From Cytobacillus oceanisediminis (GTDB taxonomy: Bacteria > Bacillota > Bacilli > Bacillales > Cytobacillaceae): a DNA stretch of 64,000 nt. Position 1 is the first letter of the stretch; each line of letters begins with the position of its first letter. The notes under the pieces are model-generated. The model made no database searches. It was not told where the DNA came from and saw only the letters and a list, made by a program, of their open reading frames with translations. Where the stretch lies: NCBI RefSeq assembly GCF_022811925.1, contig NZ_CP065511.1:4457501-4521500 (forward strand). Reading direction: 5' to 3'. Both the position numbers and the translations under genes were made by a program. This document shows, one piece after another, positions 47,647 through 58,311 of the stretch.

Positions 47647-48960
47647 TCATTTATTATTTTCCAAAAGATTCAAAAGAATAGGCTTCACTTCTGAGAGGAA
47701 GTAAAGTGATCCGGTAATGACCAGCACGCTGTTTTTTCCTGCTTCATGCAGTTCAGCCTCCAATAACTCTTTCCAGTCCGTATGAAACTGTCTCCTGCTG
47801 TTTTTACTGAGATTATATAAATCTTCAGCTGATGCTGCTCTCGGAAACTCAAATTCGGTAAAGGTGATGCGATCTGCAGCAGAATCAAGCTTAATGATCA
47901 TTTTATCAAGCTTTTTATCAGCCAGCGCAGCGAATACAATACTTTTGCTTTTCTCTCCAAAACGGTTGTTCAGCTCAGCAGTTAAGGCAGCTATCCCTTC
48001 TTCATTATGCGCTCCATCTATTACCACCAGCGGGTCTTCAGATAGAATTTCAAATCGGCCGGGCCAGAAAGCTTTTTTCAATCCGGCTCTTATATGATTT
48101 ACCTCTATAAGGAAAGAATAATATTTATTTAATAGCTCTGCTGCCATTACAGCCAGGGAAGCATTTTCAGTCTGGTGTTTTCCGCTCATTCCTGTCTCAA
48201 GATCAGGGAAGTTCTGAAAGACTGTCTTCAGGGAGAAGAATTCTCCCAGGTCCAGGGATTTATGATCAGAAATGGCAAACTCATTCCCCAGCTGATAAAC
48301 AGGGGACTTCATGCTTAAAGCTTTATCTTGAATAACAGCGAGCGATTCTTCTTGTTTAACAGCTGTAATAACACTGATTCCAGGTTTAATTATTCCCGCT
48401 TTTTCAAAAGCGATTTCCCCGTATGTATTCCCAAGTATGGCCGTATGGTCGAGCCCGATGCTTGTAATGATTGATAATAATGGATAGATGATGTTAGTGG
48501 AGTCAAACCTGCCGCCAAGTCCCACTTCTAACAAAACGAGATCCACCGGCTGTACATGGCCAAAATATTGGAAAGCCATGGCGGTAATGATTTCAAATTC
48601 GGTTGGACCGCCAAGTTCCGTCTGTTCCAATTCAATCGCCAGCGGATATATATCATTAGCAACCCGAACGAGATCTTCATCTTTAATTGGAATTCCATTA
48701 AGAGAAATCCGTTCATTAAATTTCTCAAAATATGGCGATGTAAACGTTCCGACAGAATAACCCGCCTCTTGAAGAATGGATCTTAAAAACGTAACTGTTG
48801 AGCCTTTACCATTCGTTCCGCCAATATGAACAGACTTAATTCTTCTCTCGGGATGCCCGAGTTTTTCCATCATCCATTCCATCCTTTGCAGACCCGGCTT
48901 CATCCCCAGTCTTAGCCTTGCATGAATCCATTCCAGTGCTTCCTCATAAGTAGAAAACAT
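47647..48960 (-). CDS. folC: folylpolyglutamate synthase/dihydrofolate synthase
   Basis: 437 aa Mur-ligase family. ATP loop HIGGTNGKGSTVTFL, folate-linked GTFTSPYFEKFNERI and LLEVGLGGRFDSTN, and C-terminal IDGAHNEEGIAAL. It adds glutamates to folates. ATG with GGAGGTGC upstream. It follows valS, as in B. subtilis; a hairpin AGGAAGGA/TCCTTCCT (48982-49004) lies between them without a T-run. Confidence 0.96.
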   Translation of the reverse strand: MFSTYEEALEWIHARLRLGMKPGLQRMEWMMEKLGHPERRIKSVHIGGTNGKGSTVTFLRSILQEAGYSVGTFTSPYFEKFNERISLNGIPIKDEDLVRVANDIYPLAIELEQTELGGPTEFEIITAMAFQYFGHVQPVDLVLLEVGLGGRFDSTNIIYPLLSIITSIGLDHTAILGNTYGEIAFEKAGIIKPGISVITAVKQEESLAVIQDKALSMKSPVYQLGNEFAISDHKSLDLGEFFSLKTVFQNFPDLETGMSGKHQTENASLAVMAAELLNKYYSFLIEVNHIRAGLKKAFWPGRFEILSEDPLVVIDGAHNEEGIAALTAELNNRFGEKSKSIVFAALADKKLDKMIIKLDSAADRITFTEFEFPRAASAEDLYNLSKNSRRQFHTDWKELLEAELHEAGKNSVLVITGSLYFLSEVKPILLNLLENNK

Positions 48961-49030
48961 ATATATGCACCTCCGTTATACAGGAAGGAAGACGAATCCT
49001 TCCTATGGACCCGCCTTCCGCAACTATTAA

Positions 49031-51676
49031 TTATTCTCCTTTTAGCTCTTTAATGCGAGCTTCTACAGCTGCTCTCTTCTCGCTGTAGTCTTGTTCTTTT
49101 GCTTTCTCTTCCTCAATTACCTTTTCAGGCGCCTTTTTAATAAAGCCTTCGTTTGAAAGTTTCTTCTGGACTCTTTCAACTTCTTTATTTAATTTATCCC
49201 ACTCTTTCTGAAGGCGTGCAACTTCTTCTTCAATGTTAATCAGGCCTTCAAGCGGAAGAATGATTTCAGCACCAGTCACAACTGCTGTCATCGCCTTATC
49301 AGGCGTCTCAACATTCAGAGCCAGCACTAGTTCTTCAGGGTTACAGAATCGTTCAATATAGGCACGGTTATTTTCCAGCGTACCCAGAATTTCCTCATCC
49401 TTAGCTTTAACCATCATTTTAATCTTCTTGCTCATCGGCGTGTTCACTTCAGCACGGCTGTTACGGACAGAGCGGATGATTTCTACAAGCAGCTTCATTT
49501 CGTTTGCAGTCTGGTTATCTGTATACTCATCGTTTACTGCCGGCCACTGGGCAACCGTAATGGATTCACCTGAATGAGGGAGGTTCTGCCAAATTTCTTC
49601 CGTGATAAATGGCATAAATGGATGCAGCAGACGCATTGTATTGTCCAGAACATATGCCAGGATGGAGCGGGTTGTTTTCTTGGCAGCTTCATCTTCTCCA
49701 TACAGCGGAAGCTTCGCCATTTCGATATACCAATCACAGAAGTCATCCCAAATGAAGTTATATAGCACTCGGCCAACCTCGCCAAACTCGTAGCGGTCAG
49801 ACAATCTTGTAACCGTCTCAATTGTTTCATTCAAACGGGTTAATATCCATTTGTCAGCAACAGACTTTTCACCGCTCAAATCAATTTCTTCGTATGTTAA
49901 TCCATCCATGTTCATTAATGCAAAGCGGGATGCGTTCCAGATTTTATTGGCAAAGTTCCATGTTGCCTCTACCTTTTCCATACTGAAGCGCAGATCCTGT
50001 CCCGGTGAGCTTCCTGTAGAAAGGAAATAACGGAGTGAATCAGCACCATAGTGATCGATTACATCCATTGGATCAACGCCATTTCCAAGGGACTTACTCA
50101 TCTTGCGTCCTTGAGAGTCACGAACAAGACCATGAATTAATACATCCTGGAATGGACGCTCTCCTGTAAATTCGAGACCCTGGAAGATCATTCGTGATAC
50201 CCAGAAGAAAATGATGTCATAGCCAGTTACCAGAGCTGCAGTCGGATAGTATCTCTTGAAATCGCTTGAGTCAATATCCGGCCAGCCCATTGTTGAAAAT
50301 GGCCATAGGGCTGAACTGAACCAGGTATCCAAAACATCTTTGTCCTGCTCCCAGTTTTCAATATCTTCAGGCGCTTCGTGCCCTACGAAAACCTCACCTG
50401 TCTCTTTTTGGTACCAGGCCGGGATGCGGTGGCCCCACCAAAGCTGGCGTGATATACACCAGTCACGAATATTTTCCATCCAGCGCAGATACGTTTTTTC
50501 AAATCGCTCTGGAACAAAGTTTACTTTTTCCTCTTTATTTTGAAGAGCGATGGCTTCATCAGCCAGAGGCTGCATTTTTACAAACCATTGTGTTGAAAGG
50601 TACGGTTCAACAACTGCGCCGCTGCGCTCTGAATGGCCCACAGAATGCATATGCTCTTCAATTTTGAAAAGAACTCCTTCTTCCTGAAGATCCTTCACGA
50701 TCTGCTTTCGGCATTCAAAGCGGTCCATACCTTTGTATTTACCGGCTCTGCCGTTCATTGTGCCGTCTTCATTCATTACAAGAATTCTTTCAAGATTGTG
50801 GCGGTTTCCTATTTCAAAATCATTTGGGTCATGAGCCGGCGTAATTTTTACTGCGCCTGACCCGAAATCCATTTCTACATAATCATCTGCAACAATTGGA
50901 ATTTCGCGTCCTGTGATCGGCAGTTTAACCATTTTGCCGATTAAATGCTTATATCGATCATCTTCCGGGTGTACTGCTACAGCTGTATCGCCAAGCATCG
51001 TTTCAGGGCGTGTAGTGGCAATTTCGATATGTCCCGAACCATCTGTCAGAGGATATCTCATATGGTAGAAAGCACCTTGAACATCCTTATAAATAACTTC
51101 GATATCAGAAAGGGCCGTTTTCGTAGACGGATCCCAGTTGATGATGTACTCGCCGCGATAAATCAAACCTTTATTATAAAGTGAAACGAAAACCTCTCTA
51201 ACAGCTTTTGATAAGCCTTCATCAAGGGTGAAGCGTTCACGGCTGTAATCAAGCCCTAATCCAAGCTTTGACCATTGCTGGCGAATATGGCTCGCATACT
51301 CATCTTTCCATTTCCAAGTTTCTTCTACGAACTTCTCACGGCCTAAATCATAGCGGCTTTTGCCTTCATTGCGAAGCTTTTCTTCAACCTTTGCCTGAGT
51401 GGCAATACCCGCATGGTCCATGCCTGGAAGCCATAAAACATCGTATCCCTGCATACGCTTCATCCGGGTGAGGATATCCTGAAGGGTCGTATCCCATGCA
51501 TGGCCAAGATGAAGCTTTCCTGTTACGTTCGGAGGCGGAATCACAATTGTATAGGGCTGCTTAGTTTCGTCGTCTTTTGCTTCAAAGAACTTCCCTTCGA
51601 GCCACCAGTCATATCGTCCTTTTTCAATCCCCTGCGGATCATATTTCGTTGGCATTGATAATTCATTATTATCCAT
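49031..51676 (-). CDS. valS: valyl-tRNA synthetase
   Basis: 881 aa class I synthetase. HIGH-type motif [24 protein letters not shown] motif [16 protein letters not shown]1 editing region ([24 protein letters not shown]) and a C-terminal coiled coil ([20 protein letters not shown]). ATG with AAGGAAGAATG-type leader. It is regulated by the T-box at 51808-52103; a repeat element separates T-box terminator and gene. Confidence 0.98.
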   Translation of the reverse strand: MDNNELSMPTKYDPQGIEKGRYDWWLEGKFFEAKDDETKQPYTIVIPPPNVTGKLHLGHAWDTTLQDILTRMKRMQGYDVLWLPGMDHAGIATQAKVEEKLRNEGKSRYDLGREKFVEETWKWKDEYASHIRQQWSKLGLGLDYSRERFTLDEGLSKAVREVFVSLYNKGLIYRGEYIINWDPSTKTALSDIEVIYKDVQGAFYHMRYPLTDGSGHIEIATTRPETMLGDTAVAVHPEDDRYKHLIGKMVKLPITGREIPIVADDYVEMDFGSGAVKITPAHDPNDFEIGNRHNLERILVMNEDGTMNGRAGKYKGMDRFECRKQIVKDLQEEGVLFKIEEHMHSVGHSERSGAVVEPYLSTQWFVKMQPLADEAIALQNKEEKVNFVPERFEKTYLRWMENIRDWCISRQLWWGHRIPAWYQKETGEVFVGHEAPEDIENWEQDKDVLDTWFSSALWPFSTMGWPDIDSSDFKRYYPTAALVTGYDIIFFWVSRMIFQGLEFTGERPFQDVLIHGLVRDSQGRKMSKSLGNGVDPMDVIDHYGADSLRYFLSTGSSPGQDLRFSMEKVEATWNFANKIWNASRFALMNMDGLTYEEIDLSGEKSVADKWILTRLNETIETVTRLSDRYEFGEVGRVLYNFIWDDFCDWYIEMAKLPLYGEDEAAKKTTRSILAYVLDNTMRLLHPFMPFITEEIWQNLPHSGESITVAQWPAVNDEYTDNQTANEMKLLVEIIRSVRNSRAEVNTPMSKKIKMMVKAKDEEILGTLENNRAYIERFCNPEELVLALNVETPDKAMTAVVTGAEIILPLEGLINIEEEVARLQKEWDKLNKEVERVQKKLSNEGFIKKAPEKVIEEEKAKEQDYSEKRAAVEARIKELKGE

Positions 51677-51711
51677 GTGTCATTCTTCCTTTCTAAAAAC
51701 AATCCTAAACA

Positions 51712-51788
51712 AGAAAAGCGGAAGCGCCTTGCCCACCCCCGACACCTCGAGGGGGTAAGCGCTGGAGCTAGACAGTTATCGACGTTCA
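51712..51788 (+). repeat. dispersed palindromic repeat, copy C (in valS leader)
   Basis: 77 nt, AGAAAAGCGGAAGCGCC ... GGAGCTAGACAGTT then ATCGACGTTCA. It lies between the T-box terminator (51808-51849) and the valS start (51676), with its sense strand opposite to valS. Read-through valS mRNA therefore carries its complement as a GC-rich hairpin about 40 nt before the start codon. Confidence 0.88.
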
Positions 51789-51807
51789 GAATTGAATACT
51801 TTCTTTT

Positions 51808-52103
51808 AAAAATAAAAAACTCCATTCGCCATAAAAGGACGAATGGAGTATGCTTCGCGGTACCACCTTTTTTTCAATCACTAAAGAAAATCAGGGAAAG
51901 ACATTCTTATAGAGATTGACACTTAATCAGATAACGGATTTCCCGTCTTTTACTACTTGGCTGCAGCCTTTCGCAAAAGATGCTCTAGGGCGACCTTCCA
52001 ACGGTTCTGCCTGGATAACCTTTCAGCTGCTGGTTTTCCTCTCTAAAAGGCAAATGGCCATTGTACTCTTCCCTGTCTTAGCATCGATATACAATTTTAT
52101 ATA
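51808..52103 (-). ncRNA. T-box riboswitch of valS
   Basis: The conserved T-box sequence AAGGTGGTACCGCG is on the minus strand at 51856-51869. It is followed by the terminator: stem ACTCCATTCG/CGAATGGAGT (51819-51849) with a T-run to 51808. Stem I lies upstream, with AGAGAGG and a candidate valine specifier GTC at 51994-51992. Uncharged tRNA-Val would favour the antiterminator. Confidence 0.93.
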
Positions 52104-52109
52104 TAAAAT

Positions 52110-52139
52110 ATACTACCGAAAAAAGACTGTTATAGTCAA
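52110..52139 (-). promoter_or_regulatory. SigA promoter of valS
   Basis: TTGACT (52139-52134), 18-nt spacer, TAGTAT (52115-52110). Transcription would start near 52103, at the beginning of the T-box stem I. Confidence 0.65.
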
Positions 52140-52328
52140 TAAGGATACCCGAGTTTTTTATATATTATTCATTATTTCCATCGAAGTGATGATGATTTTT
52201 GCCAGAAAAAAATTTCTTTAGGGGAGTTTTTAAATGCCGTTATTCAGGAAAGAAACGAAAATAGGCACTTTACCGAAAAATGAATCATAGAATATACATA
52301 TGAACATTCGGGAAAGGGGCATGCGACA

Positions 52329-52520
52329 ATGAGAAGAAAATATAATCCTTACACACTGCCTCCCTGGTTAAGAACTTTCAGGAATGTATGTGCACAGTTC
52401 ATAATCCCGTTCTGTGTTTTTCAAGGCATAAGAACAATTTTGCTGCCTACCACTTTTGATGTACTGCTGCTATCGCTGTTCATTCTGATTGCTATTGCTT
52501 TCCATCTTCAATTGGTTTAG
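52329..52520 (+). CDS. small conserved membrane protein of unknown function
   Basis: 63 aa, MRRKYNPYTLPPWLRTFRNV then one or two hydrophobic helices (FIIPFCVFQGIRTILL and FDVLLLSLFILIAIAFHL). AAAGGGG lies 9 nt before ATG. It is on the opposite strand between valS and ysxE, a position where Bacillus genomes carry a similar small ORF. I cannot assign a function. It converges on ysxE with GGAGCCC/GGGCTCC arms between them. Confidence 0.75.
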   Translation: MRRKYNPYTLPPWLRTFRNVCAQFIIPFCVFQGIRTILLPTTFDVLLLSLFILIAIAFHLQLV

Positions 52521-52533
52521 GAGCCCGCATCTT

Positions 52534-53592
52534 TTAGCTTTGGGCTCCTTCTTGCGCTTGAGCTTCGGCAGCTGCTTTTGCTTCTTGTTTTTGCCTCTCG
52601 ATCTCATCGATTCTCATTACAGCATATTCAATATTTTTCAAAAGCCAATACTGCCTTTGCAAATGCTGGACAGCCTTTCTTTCTCCCCTTTTTCCTTCCC
52701 CTTTATAATATTGTTCAGCAGCCCTGATAATAGGACCCGGATGAGCAAAGTAGCTTTGAAACAGCAACATCTCATCGTCTCTGAATGGAAAGTATTTCAT
52801 ATAAGTGTAAATCCACTCTACACATTCTTCCGATCTTTTTGGATAGGTTTTCAGTGTTCTTGATAAGAACGGCAATATATCATGGAGCGGCGACCCCTGT
52901 CTTGCATTTTCAAAATTCGTGAAGTACCCATATCCCCTATCATCGTATAGAAAATGTTCGGTTGAAACTTTACCATGAATGATTACCGTTCGTGCTTTGT
53001 CGCTTTCTTTTGTTTTTTCATACCAATCTTTCAATTTGTTTGTGGAGAATTTCAATGCCTGGCTGACGTCGTGATAATATAGGGAAAACATTAGCTCAAA
53101 AGGAGACATATACTCTTTTCTTTCGCAGGCTTCTATGAATCCCTCCAAAAACTCCTTTTCTTTCTCCCATTCCTGCAAGGTTTTTTCATAATGTTCGGTT
53201 CGGTCATCCTTTTTTATAGAAACTTCCCGCGAGGACAATGTGTGCAGTCTTGCTAGTTCCCTCAGCATCTGCTGATGCCTCTCAAATCTGTCCTCCTTTT
53301 CTTCATTGGACATCCAGGGCATTAAATAAAATAATTCATTCTGATGGAGCACTGCATATCTTCCATCCACCGTCGGGTAAATAGGGACAATTCTGTTATA
53401 GCCTTTTTGAAAGAGAGTTTGTACATGCCTTATAAAATCCGCTCCATGCTGAGGCTTTATTTTCTTCAAAGCAAACACACCTTTGCTGCTGTAAACCTTC
53501 TGAACTCTCCCAAACTCCTCTACAAAATGCGGCTCTAATGAATAATGAATTAAAATAGGGGAGACTTTCCGCAGCCGATTTTTTTCTTCCAC
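52534..53592 (-). CDS. ysxE: spore coat-associated kinase-fold protein YsxE
   Basis: 352 aa protein-kinase/phosphotransferase-like fold of the CotS/YsxE group. The usual catalytic-loop HGD reads HGKVSTEHFLY, with Lys for Asp, and the metal-binding DFD is NFENA, so it is probably catalytically inactive. In B. subtilis YsxE is a coat protein that depends on SpoVID, the gene upstream. Ends in an Ala/Gln-rich tail. GTG 53590-53592 with GTGAG 8 nt upstream is preferred to a GTG three codons earlier. Confidence 0.9.
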   Translation of the reverse strand: MEEKNRLRKVSPILIHYSLEPHFVEEFGRVQKVYSSKGVFALKKIKPQHGADFIRHVQTLFQKGYNRIVPIYPTVDGRYAVLHQNELFYLMPWMSNEEKEDRFERHQQMLRELARLHTLSSREVSIKKDDRTEHYEKTLQEWEKEKEFLEGFIEACERKEYMSPFELMFSLYYHDVSQALKFSTNKLKDWYEKTKESDKARTVIIHGKVSTEHFLYDDRGYGYFTNFENARQGSPLHDILPFLSRTLKTYPKRSEECVEWIYTYMKYFPFRDDEMLLFQSYFAHPGPIIRAAEQYYKGEGKRGERKAVQHLQRQYWLLKNIEYAVMRIDEIERQKQEAKAAAEAQAQEGAQS

Positions 53593-53651
53593 CTTAACCA
53601 CTCACTTTCCAGAATGAGAAAAAATGATGTTTTTCTGAAATATATTGGCTA

Positions 53652-53692
53652 AACGAAAATAGCTGAGCGGGTTATCAATACCTGCTCAGCCT
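53652..53692 (-). terminator. terminator after spoVID
   Basis: Stem GGCTGAGC / GCTCAGCT with a 14-nt loop, followed by ATTTTCG on the minus strand. Short T-run, so termination before ysxE may be partial. Confidence 0.65.
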
Positions 53693-53701
53693 TTTAACCA
53701 T

Positions 53702-54958
53702 TTAATGGGCTACCGCAACAGGAATGTACAGCACTTGCCCTTCATAAATATCCTGATTGATTTCAAGGTGATTCACCCTTAATAGCTGCTGGGCTGGTAT
53801 ATCATACCTTTCAGCAATGGCATCAATTGTGTCGCCGTTCTGCACAATGCAAACCTTGAGTTTAACATGTTCCTCTGCCTCTTCCTTACGGGCAAAGAAC
53901 TCTGTTAACGACATGCTTTTCTTCTTGGAGAGTTTCTTCTTCTTAGCTTCCTGTTCTGAAGAGGATGAGGATTCCTCTGTTTCCTCATGAGTTTCCTGTA
54001 CAGCCGCCTGAACTGGTTTCTTTTCAAAAGAAGGACTATCTGATTCAGATGCTTCCGTCATTTGATAGATTTCCTGTGCGGTTGGCGGTGCTTCCTCCTC
54101 ATTGCGCTGAGAAGAAAAAGATATTTCCGGTGCAGTTTTCGGCGTCTGTTCTTCTTCGGGCTGATCTTGTTTTACTTCGAGCGCTGCCGGCACTGACGGT
54201 TTAATGACTTCCTGCTCTTCCACTTCAGGCTGCTTTCTTGCTTCCGCCTCAAATGGAATATAAACCTCATCTGTTTCTGACTGCTCTTCCTGCGGCTCCT
54301 CTTCCCGTATATCTTCCTCGGCGCCAGCGTATACCTGTTCCTCTCTTTCTTCCTCTTCCTCTTCCTCTTGCTCCTGTTCTTCTTGCTGATAAGAAGGCCA
54401 TTCCTGCTGAATTATTTCTTCTTCCTCTGTCTCCTCTGCCACTGCAGAAGATCTGTACAGAGGCTCTAATTCTTCCGTTTCAGCTTCAGATTCTTCCTCC
54501 CATTCTTGAACAGGAACATGCTGCTGATCACCATACAATCCGGTTATGGTTAAATTAGCTGTCAATTTCATACAGCTTCGTTCCGGCAGAACATAATCGA
54601 AGGACTCTACCGCAACGTCAATATCGTAGATGCTTTGGATTCTATTATTCGGAATAGTGATATCGACAGGAAAATAGTGTTTGAATTCACAAACTCCTTC
54701 TCCTCTTTCTTCAACTGTCTGAACGAATTTGGTGACTGCCAAATCCTCTTGTTCTTCCTCAGATGCTTCTTCATCGCTGCGTCTATACTCACCTGCCAGT
54801 TCGAGTGCGCCCTGGATTGTTACATATTGATCGCTTTCCTGAATTGTTATATTGGGGTCTAACGAGATGGAAATCAGGTCTGATACTTCCTGTCCTTTTT
54901 GAAACCATACTGATTCTTCTAAAGAAAATCGTAAGCACGATGGATTCCCCTGAGACAA
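53702..54958 (-). CDS. spoVID: stage VI sporulation protein D (spore coat encasement)
   Basis: 418 aa: conserved N-terminal domain (LRFSLEESVWFQKGQEVSDL), a long Glu-rich low-complexity middle, and a C-terminal LysM domain (VCIVQNGDTIDAIAERYDIP). SpoVID recruits SafA and drives coat encasement. Start TTG 54956-54958 (MSQGNPSCLRF) has GGGAGGAG upstream and matches the family N-terminus; a longer GTG reading from 54994 has no binding site. Confidence 0.93.
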   Translation of the reverse strand: MSQGNPSCLRFSLEESVWFQKGQEVSDLISISLDPNITIQESDQYVTIQGALELAGEYRRSDEEASEEEQEDLAVTKFVQTVEERGEGVCEFKHYFPVDITIPNNRIQSIYDIDVAVESFDYVLPERSCMKLTANLTITGLYGDQQHVPVQEWEEESEAETEELEPLYRSSAVAEETEEEEIIQQEWPSYQQEEQEQEEEEEEEREEQVYAGAEEDIREEEPQEEQSETDEVYIPFEAEARKQPEVEEQEVIKPSVPAALEVKQDQPEEEQTPKTAPEISFSSQRNEEEAPPTAQEIYQMTEASESDSPSFEKKPVQAAVQETHEETEESSSSSEQEAKKKKLSKKKSMSLTEFFARKEEAEEHVKLKVCIVQNGDTIDAIAERYDIPAQQLLRVNHLEINQDIYEGQVLYIPVAVAH

Positions 54959-55164
54959 AGCGACTCCTCCCTTCAAATCTTTACGTTTAATCACTATGTC
55001 ATTAACAATCCTATGAGGGATTAAGATACTTTATGAATAGAAAAATAGCGCTCTGAGGGAATCTTAGATTAATTTAGAAAAAGTTCCTTTGATAAGACTT
55101 TTCTAGCGGCTGTTTGCTATGGGTGTTGATTTCTGCTGCAGGCACTCAGCGAACCTTACAAGGG

Positions 55165-55195
55165 CATAAAAAAACACCCATCAATCGATGAGTGT
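55165..55195 (-). terminator. terminator after hemL
   Basis: 9-bp stem ACACTCATC / GATGGGTGT with one wobble, ATT-type loop, then TTTTTTTAT on the minus strand. It ends the hemAXCDBL operon. Confidence 0.85.
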
Positions 55196-55205
55196 CAAGC
55201 CGTGC

Positions 55206-56492
55206 TTATTTTAATTTGGAAAATGCCTTTTCAGCTGCATGGATAGTCTTTTCGATATCTTCATCAGTGTGTGCAGTTGAGAGGAAGAGTCCTTCGAATT
55301 GAGATGGCGGCAGGAAGACACCCTGGTTTGCCATTTCCCTGTAGTATTCTGCAAAGAACTCCAGATTGGATGTTTTGGCTTTTTCATAGTTAATAACGTC
55401 TTCATTTGTAAAGAAGATGCCGATCATGGAACCTGCACGGTTAATGGTGTGCGGGATATCATATTTTTCAGCAGCTGCTTTAAGCCCTTCTTCCAGTCTG
55501 TCTGCTTTTCTTTCGAATTCTTTGTAGGAATGTGGAGTCAGCTGGCTTAATGTCTCGAAACCGGCTGTCATGGCAAGAGGGTTTCCCGATAGTGTTCCTG
55601 CCTGGTAAATTGGACCGCTTGGTGCAATCTGCTTCATAATTTCCGCTTTCCCGCCATATGCACCGACTGGAAGGCCACCGCCTATAACTTTTCCGAGACA
55701 TGTAATATCCGGTGTCACCCCAAAATAGCCCTGCGCACAATTATAGCCGACGCGGAAACCAGTCATTACTTCATCAAAAATAAGCAGGGAGCCGTTTTGT
55801 TCTGTAATTTCTCTTAAGCCTTCAAGGAAGCCTGGCTGAGGAGGAACGACTCCCATATTTCCAGCTACCGGTTCCACAATCACACCTGCGATATCGTCTC
55901 CGAATTGCTCAAAGGCATATCTTACGCTTTCAAGGTCATTGTAAGGAACAGTAATTGTATTTTTGGCAACTCCTTCTGGAACCCCTGGACTGTCAGGCAG
56001 CCCCAGAGTTGCTACACCAGAACCAGCTTTAATTAAAAGGGAATCACCGTGGCCATGATAGCAGCCTTCAAATTTCATGATTTTATTTCTGCCGGTATAT
56101 CCTCGAGCAAGCCTCAAGGCACTCATGGTAGCTTCTGTTCCGGAAGAAACCATCCGTACCACTTCAATGGAAGGCACGCGTTCAATGACCAGTTTGGCAA
56201 GCTCGTTTTCGATTTCGGTAGGAGCTCCAAAGCTTGTCCCCATTTCAGCTACTTTCTTAATAGCCTCGACCACACGTTCATTAGTATGGCCCAGGATTAA
56301 TGGGCCCCAGGACAATACATAATCGATGTATTCATTGCCATCGATATCGTAGATTTTAGAGCCTCTTCCGCGTTCCATAAAAATGGGATCCATATTAACT
56401 GATTTAAAGGCACGTACAGGAGAGTTTACTCCTCCAGGCATCAATTCGCTTGCCTCTTTAAAAGCCTTGATAGATTTTTCATAAGAGCGCAT
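55206..56492 (-). CDS. hemL: glutamate-1-semialdehyde 2,1-aminomutase
   Basis: 428 aa class III aminotransferase fold. PLP lysine segment [30 protein letters not shown] at the N-terminus and [11 protein letters not shown]. It makes 5-aminolevulinate. ATG at the end of the hem operon. Confidence 0.97.
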   Translation of the reverse strand: MRSYEKSIKAFKEASELMPGGVNSPVRAFKSVNMDPIFMERGRGSKIYDIDGNEYIDYVLSWGPLILGHTNERVVEAIKKVAEMGTSFGAPTEIENELAKLVIERVPSIEVVRMVSSGTEATMSALRLARGYTGRNKIMKFEGCYHGHGDSLLIKAGSGVATLGLPDSPGVPEGVAKNTITVPYNDLESVRYAFEQFGDDIAGVIVEPVAGNMGVVPPQPGFLEGLREITEQNGSLLIFDEVMTGFRVGYNCAQGYFGVTPDITCLGKVIGGGLPVGAYGGKAEIMKQIAPSGPIYQAGTLSGNPLAMTAGFETLSQLTPHSYKEFERKADRLEEGLKAAAEKYDIPHTINRAGSMIGIFFTNEDVINYEKAKTSNLEFFAEYYREMANQGVFLPPSQFEGLFLSTAHTDEDIEKTIHAAEKAFSKLK

Positions 56493-56548
56493 GTCATCCC
56501 TCTTTTCGTTTAATAAGAAGTTTTCATTTACTAAGACATCAAGTATTA

Positions 56549-57529
56549 TTAGTCCTGTTCCTTAATCCACCTTGCCGCATCTTTTGCATGGTAAGTAATA
56601 ATTAAATCACTACCTGCACGCTTCATGCCTGTGAGCATTTCCATGACTATCTTCTGTTCATCGATCCAGCCGTTTTGTGCAGCCGCTTTAACCATTGAAT
56701 ATTCACCGCTCACATTATAAATCACAATCGGCAGATTGATGTTGTTTTTAACATCCCGAACAATGTCCAGATAAGGCATTCCCGGTTTAACAATCAGGAA
56801 GTCTGCCCCTTCCATTAAATCAGATTCTGCTTCGCGCATTGCTTCCATACGGTTGGAAGGATCCATCTGATATGCCTTTCGGTCGCCAAATTGCGGTGTG
56901 CTGTCAGCAGCATCACGGAATGGACCGTAAAATGCAGATGCGTATTTAACTGCATAAGACATAACCGGGATATCTTCAAATCCGGCTTCATCAAGACCTG
57001 CTCGGATGGCTGCTGTAAATCCATCCATCATATTTGATGGGGCAATTATGTCTGCTCCTGCTTTAGCCTGGCTGACAGCTGTCTGCACAAGCAGTTCAAG
57101 GGATGCATCATTAAGCACTTCTCCATTTTCAATCAATCCGCAATGGCCATGATCGGTATACTCACAGAGGCAAGTATCAGCAATTACGATGATTTCCGGA
57201 TATTTAGCTTTAATAAATCTTGTAGCTTCCTGTACGATTCCATGATCATGATAAGCCTGCTGCCCGCATGCATCTTTCTCTTTAGGTATTCCAAATAAGA
57301 GTACCGATTTTATTCCGAGTGAAACGACCTCATTCATTTCCTCTTCCAGGTGATCCAGCGATAAATTGAATATTCCCGGCATTGAAGGGATTTCTCTTTT
57401 AATGCCGTCTCCTTCTGCCACGAAAATCGGATAAATTAAATCCTCAGTACGCAAGAAGTTCTCACGGATAAGCGCTCTCATATTCGGACTTTTGCGAAGG
57501 CGTCTATGTCTATTAAATTGAAGATCCAT
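56549..57529 (-). CDS. hemB: delta-aminolevulinic acid dehydratase (porphobilinogen synthase)
   Basis: 326 aa. Cysteine/zinc site [15 protein letters not shown], and the two active-site lysines in [19 protein letters not shown] and [13 protein letters not shown]. It condenses two 5-aminolevulinate molecules. Its ATG overlaps the hemD stop by one nucleotide (TAATG). Confidence 0.97.
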   Translation of the reverse strand: MDLQFNRHRRLRKSPNMRALIRENFLRTEDLIYPIFVAEGDGIKREIPSMPGIFNLSLDHLEEEMNEVVSLGIKSVLLFGIPKEKDACGQQAYHDHGIVQEATRFIKAKYPEIIVIADTCLCEYTDHGHCGLIENGEVLNDASLELLVQTAVSQAKAGADIIAPSNMMDGFTAAIRAGLDEAGFEDIPVMSYAVKYASAFYGPFRDAADSTPQFGDRKAYQMDPSNRMEAMREAESDLMEGADFLIVKPGMPYLDIVRDVKNNINLPIVIYNVSGEYSMVKAAAQNGWIDEQKIVMEMLTGMKRAGSDLIITYHAKDAARWIKEQD

Positions 57530-58311
57530 TAATTTTCCCTCCTAATTTCTGCCAAGTAGCTAATAATGCTCTTTAGCATGCTATGTACTGTATATTCTTC
57601 AGGAACTGCATGAACCTGCAGGCCATATGCCTTTGCGCGTTCTTTAGTCACAGGCCCGATGCAGCCCACCACACTGTCTTTAACAGCATTCTGATATCCA
57701 AGCTCCTTTAAAGCCCCTATAAAATGATCCACTGTGGAAGGACTGGTAAAAGCAAGGACATCTAACCCTTTTCCTGAAAGCTGTTTTCTTAACAGACCGA
57801 TGCTTTCACGTGGAAAAGTTGTCTCATAAACAATGATTTCATCAACGTCAGCACCATTTTCAGAAAGGGAGGCAGCGATATAGTCACGCGCCAGATTCCC
57901 TTTGGGGATTAATACTTTCATCCCTTTTTCTACAAATGGCAAAAAATCACCAACAAACCCTTCGGCAACATATTCCCTGGGCATAAACTGCACCTTTAAT
58001 CCCTTATCCATAAGGAATTTCTTAGTCTTCTCTCCGATAACCGCTATGTTAGGGAAAGGCCCGCAAAGACTCAAATTTTCAAAAAAAGCGTCCACAGCTG
58101 TTTTGCTTGTGAAAATCACCCAATCATACGTATGAATCCGCTTATGGGCTTGAATTAAAGCTTCCTTATCCTGCAAAGGCTCAAAAGCAATCAAGGGGAT
58201 CTCAACTGGTATCCCCCCAAAGCTTTGAATGAGGGCCGAAAAGGAGTGGGCCTGTTTTTTCCCTCTTGGCACTAAAACAGTCATGCCTTCTAAAGGGGAA
58301 GTCTGTTTCAT
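57529..58311 (-). CDS. hemD: uroporphyrinogen-III synthase
   Basis: 260 aa. A poorly conserved family; recognised by fold segments [49 protein letters not shown] and by its place in the operon. It cyclises hydroxymethylbilane. ATG overlaps the hemC stop (ATGA). Confidence 0.93.
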   Translation of the reverse strand: MKQTSPLEGMTVLVPRGKKQAHSFSALIQSFGGIPVEIPLIAFEPLQDKEALIQAHKRIHTYDWVIFTSKTAVDAFFENLSLCGPFPNIAVIGEKTKKFLMDKGLKVQFMPREYVAEGFVGDFLPFVEKGMKVLIPKGNLARDYIAASLSENGADVDEIIVYETTFPRESIGLLRKQLSGKGLDVLAFTSPSTVDHFIGALKELGYQNAVKDSVVGCIGPVTKERAKAYGLQVHAVPEEYTVHSMLKSIISYLAEIRREN

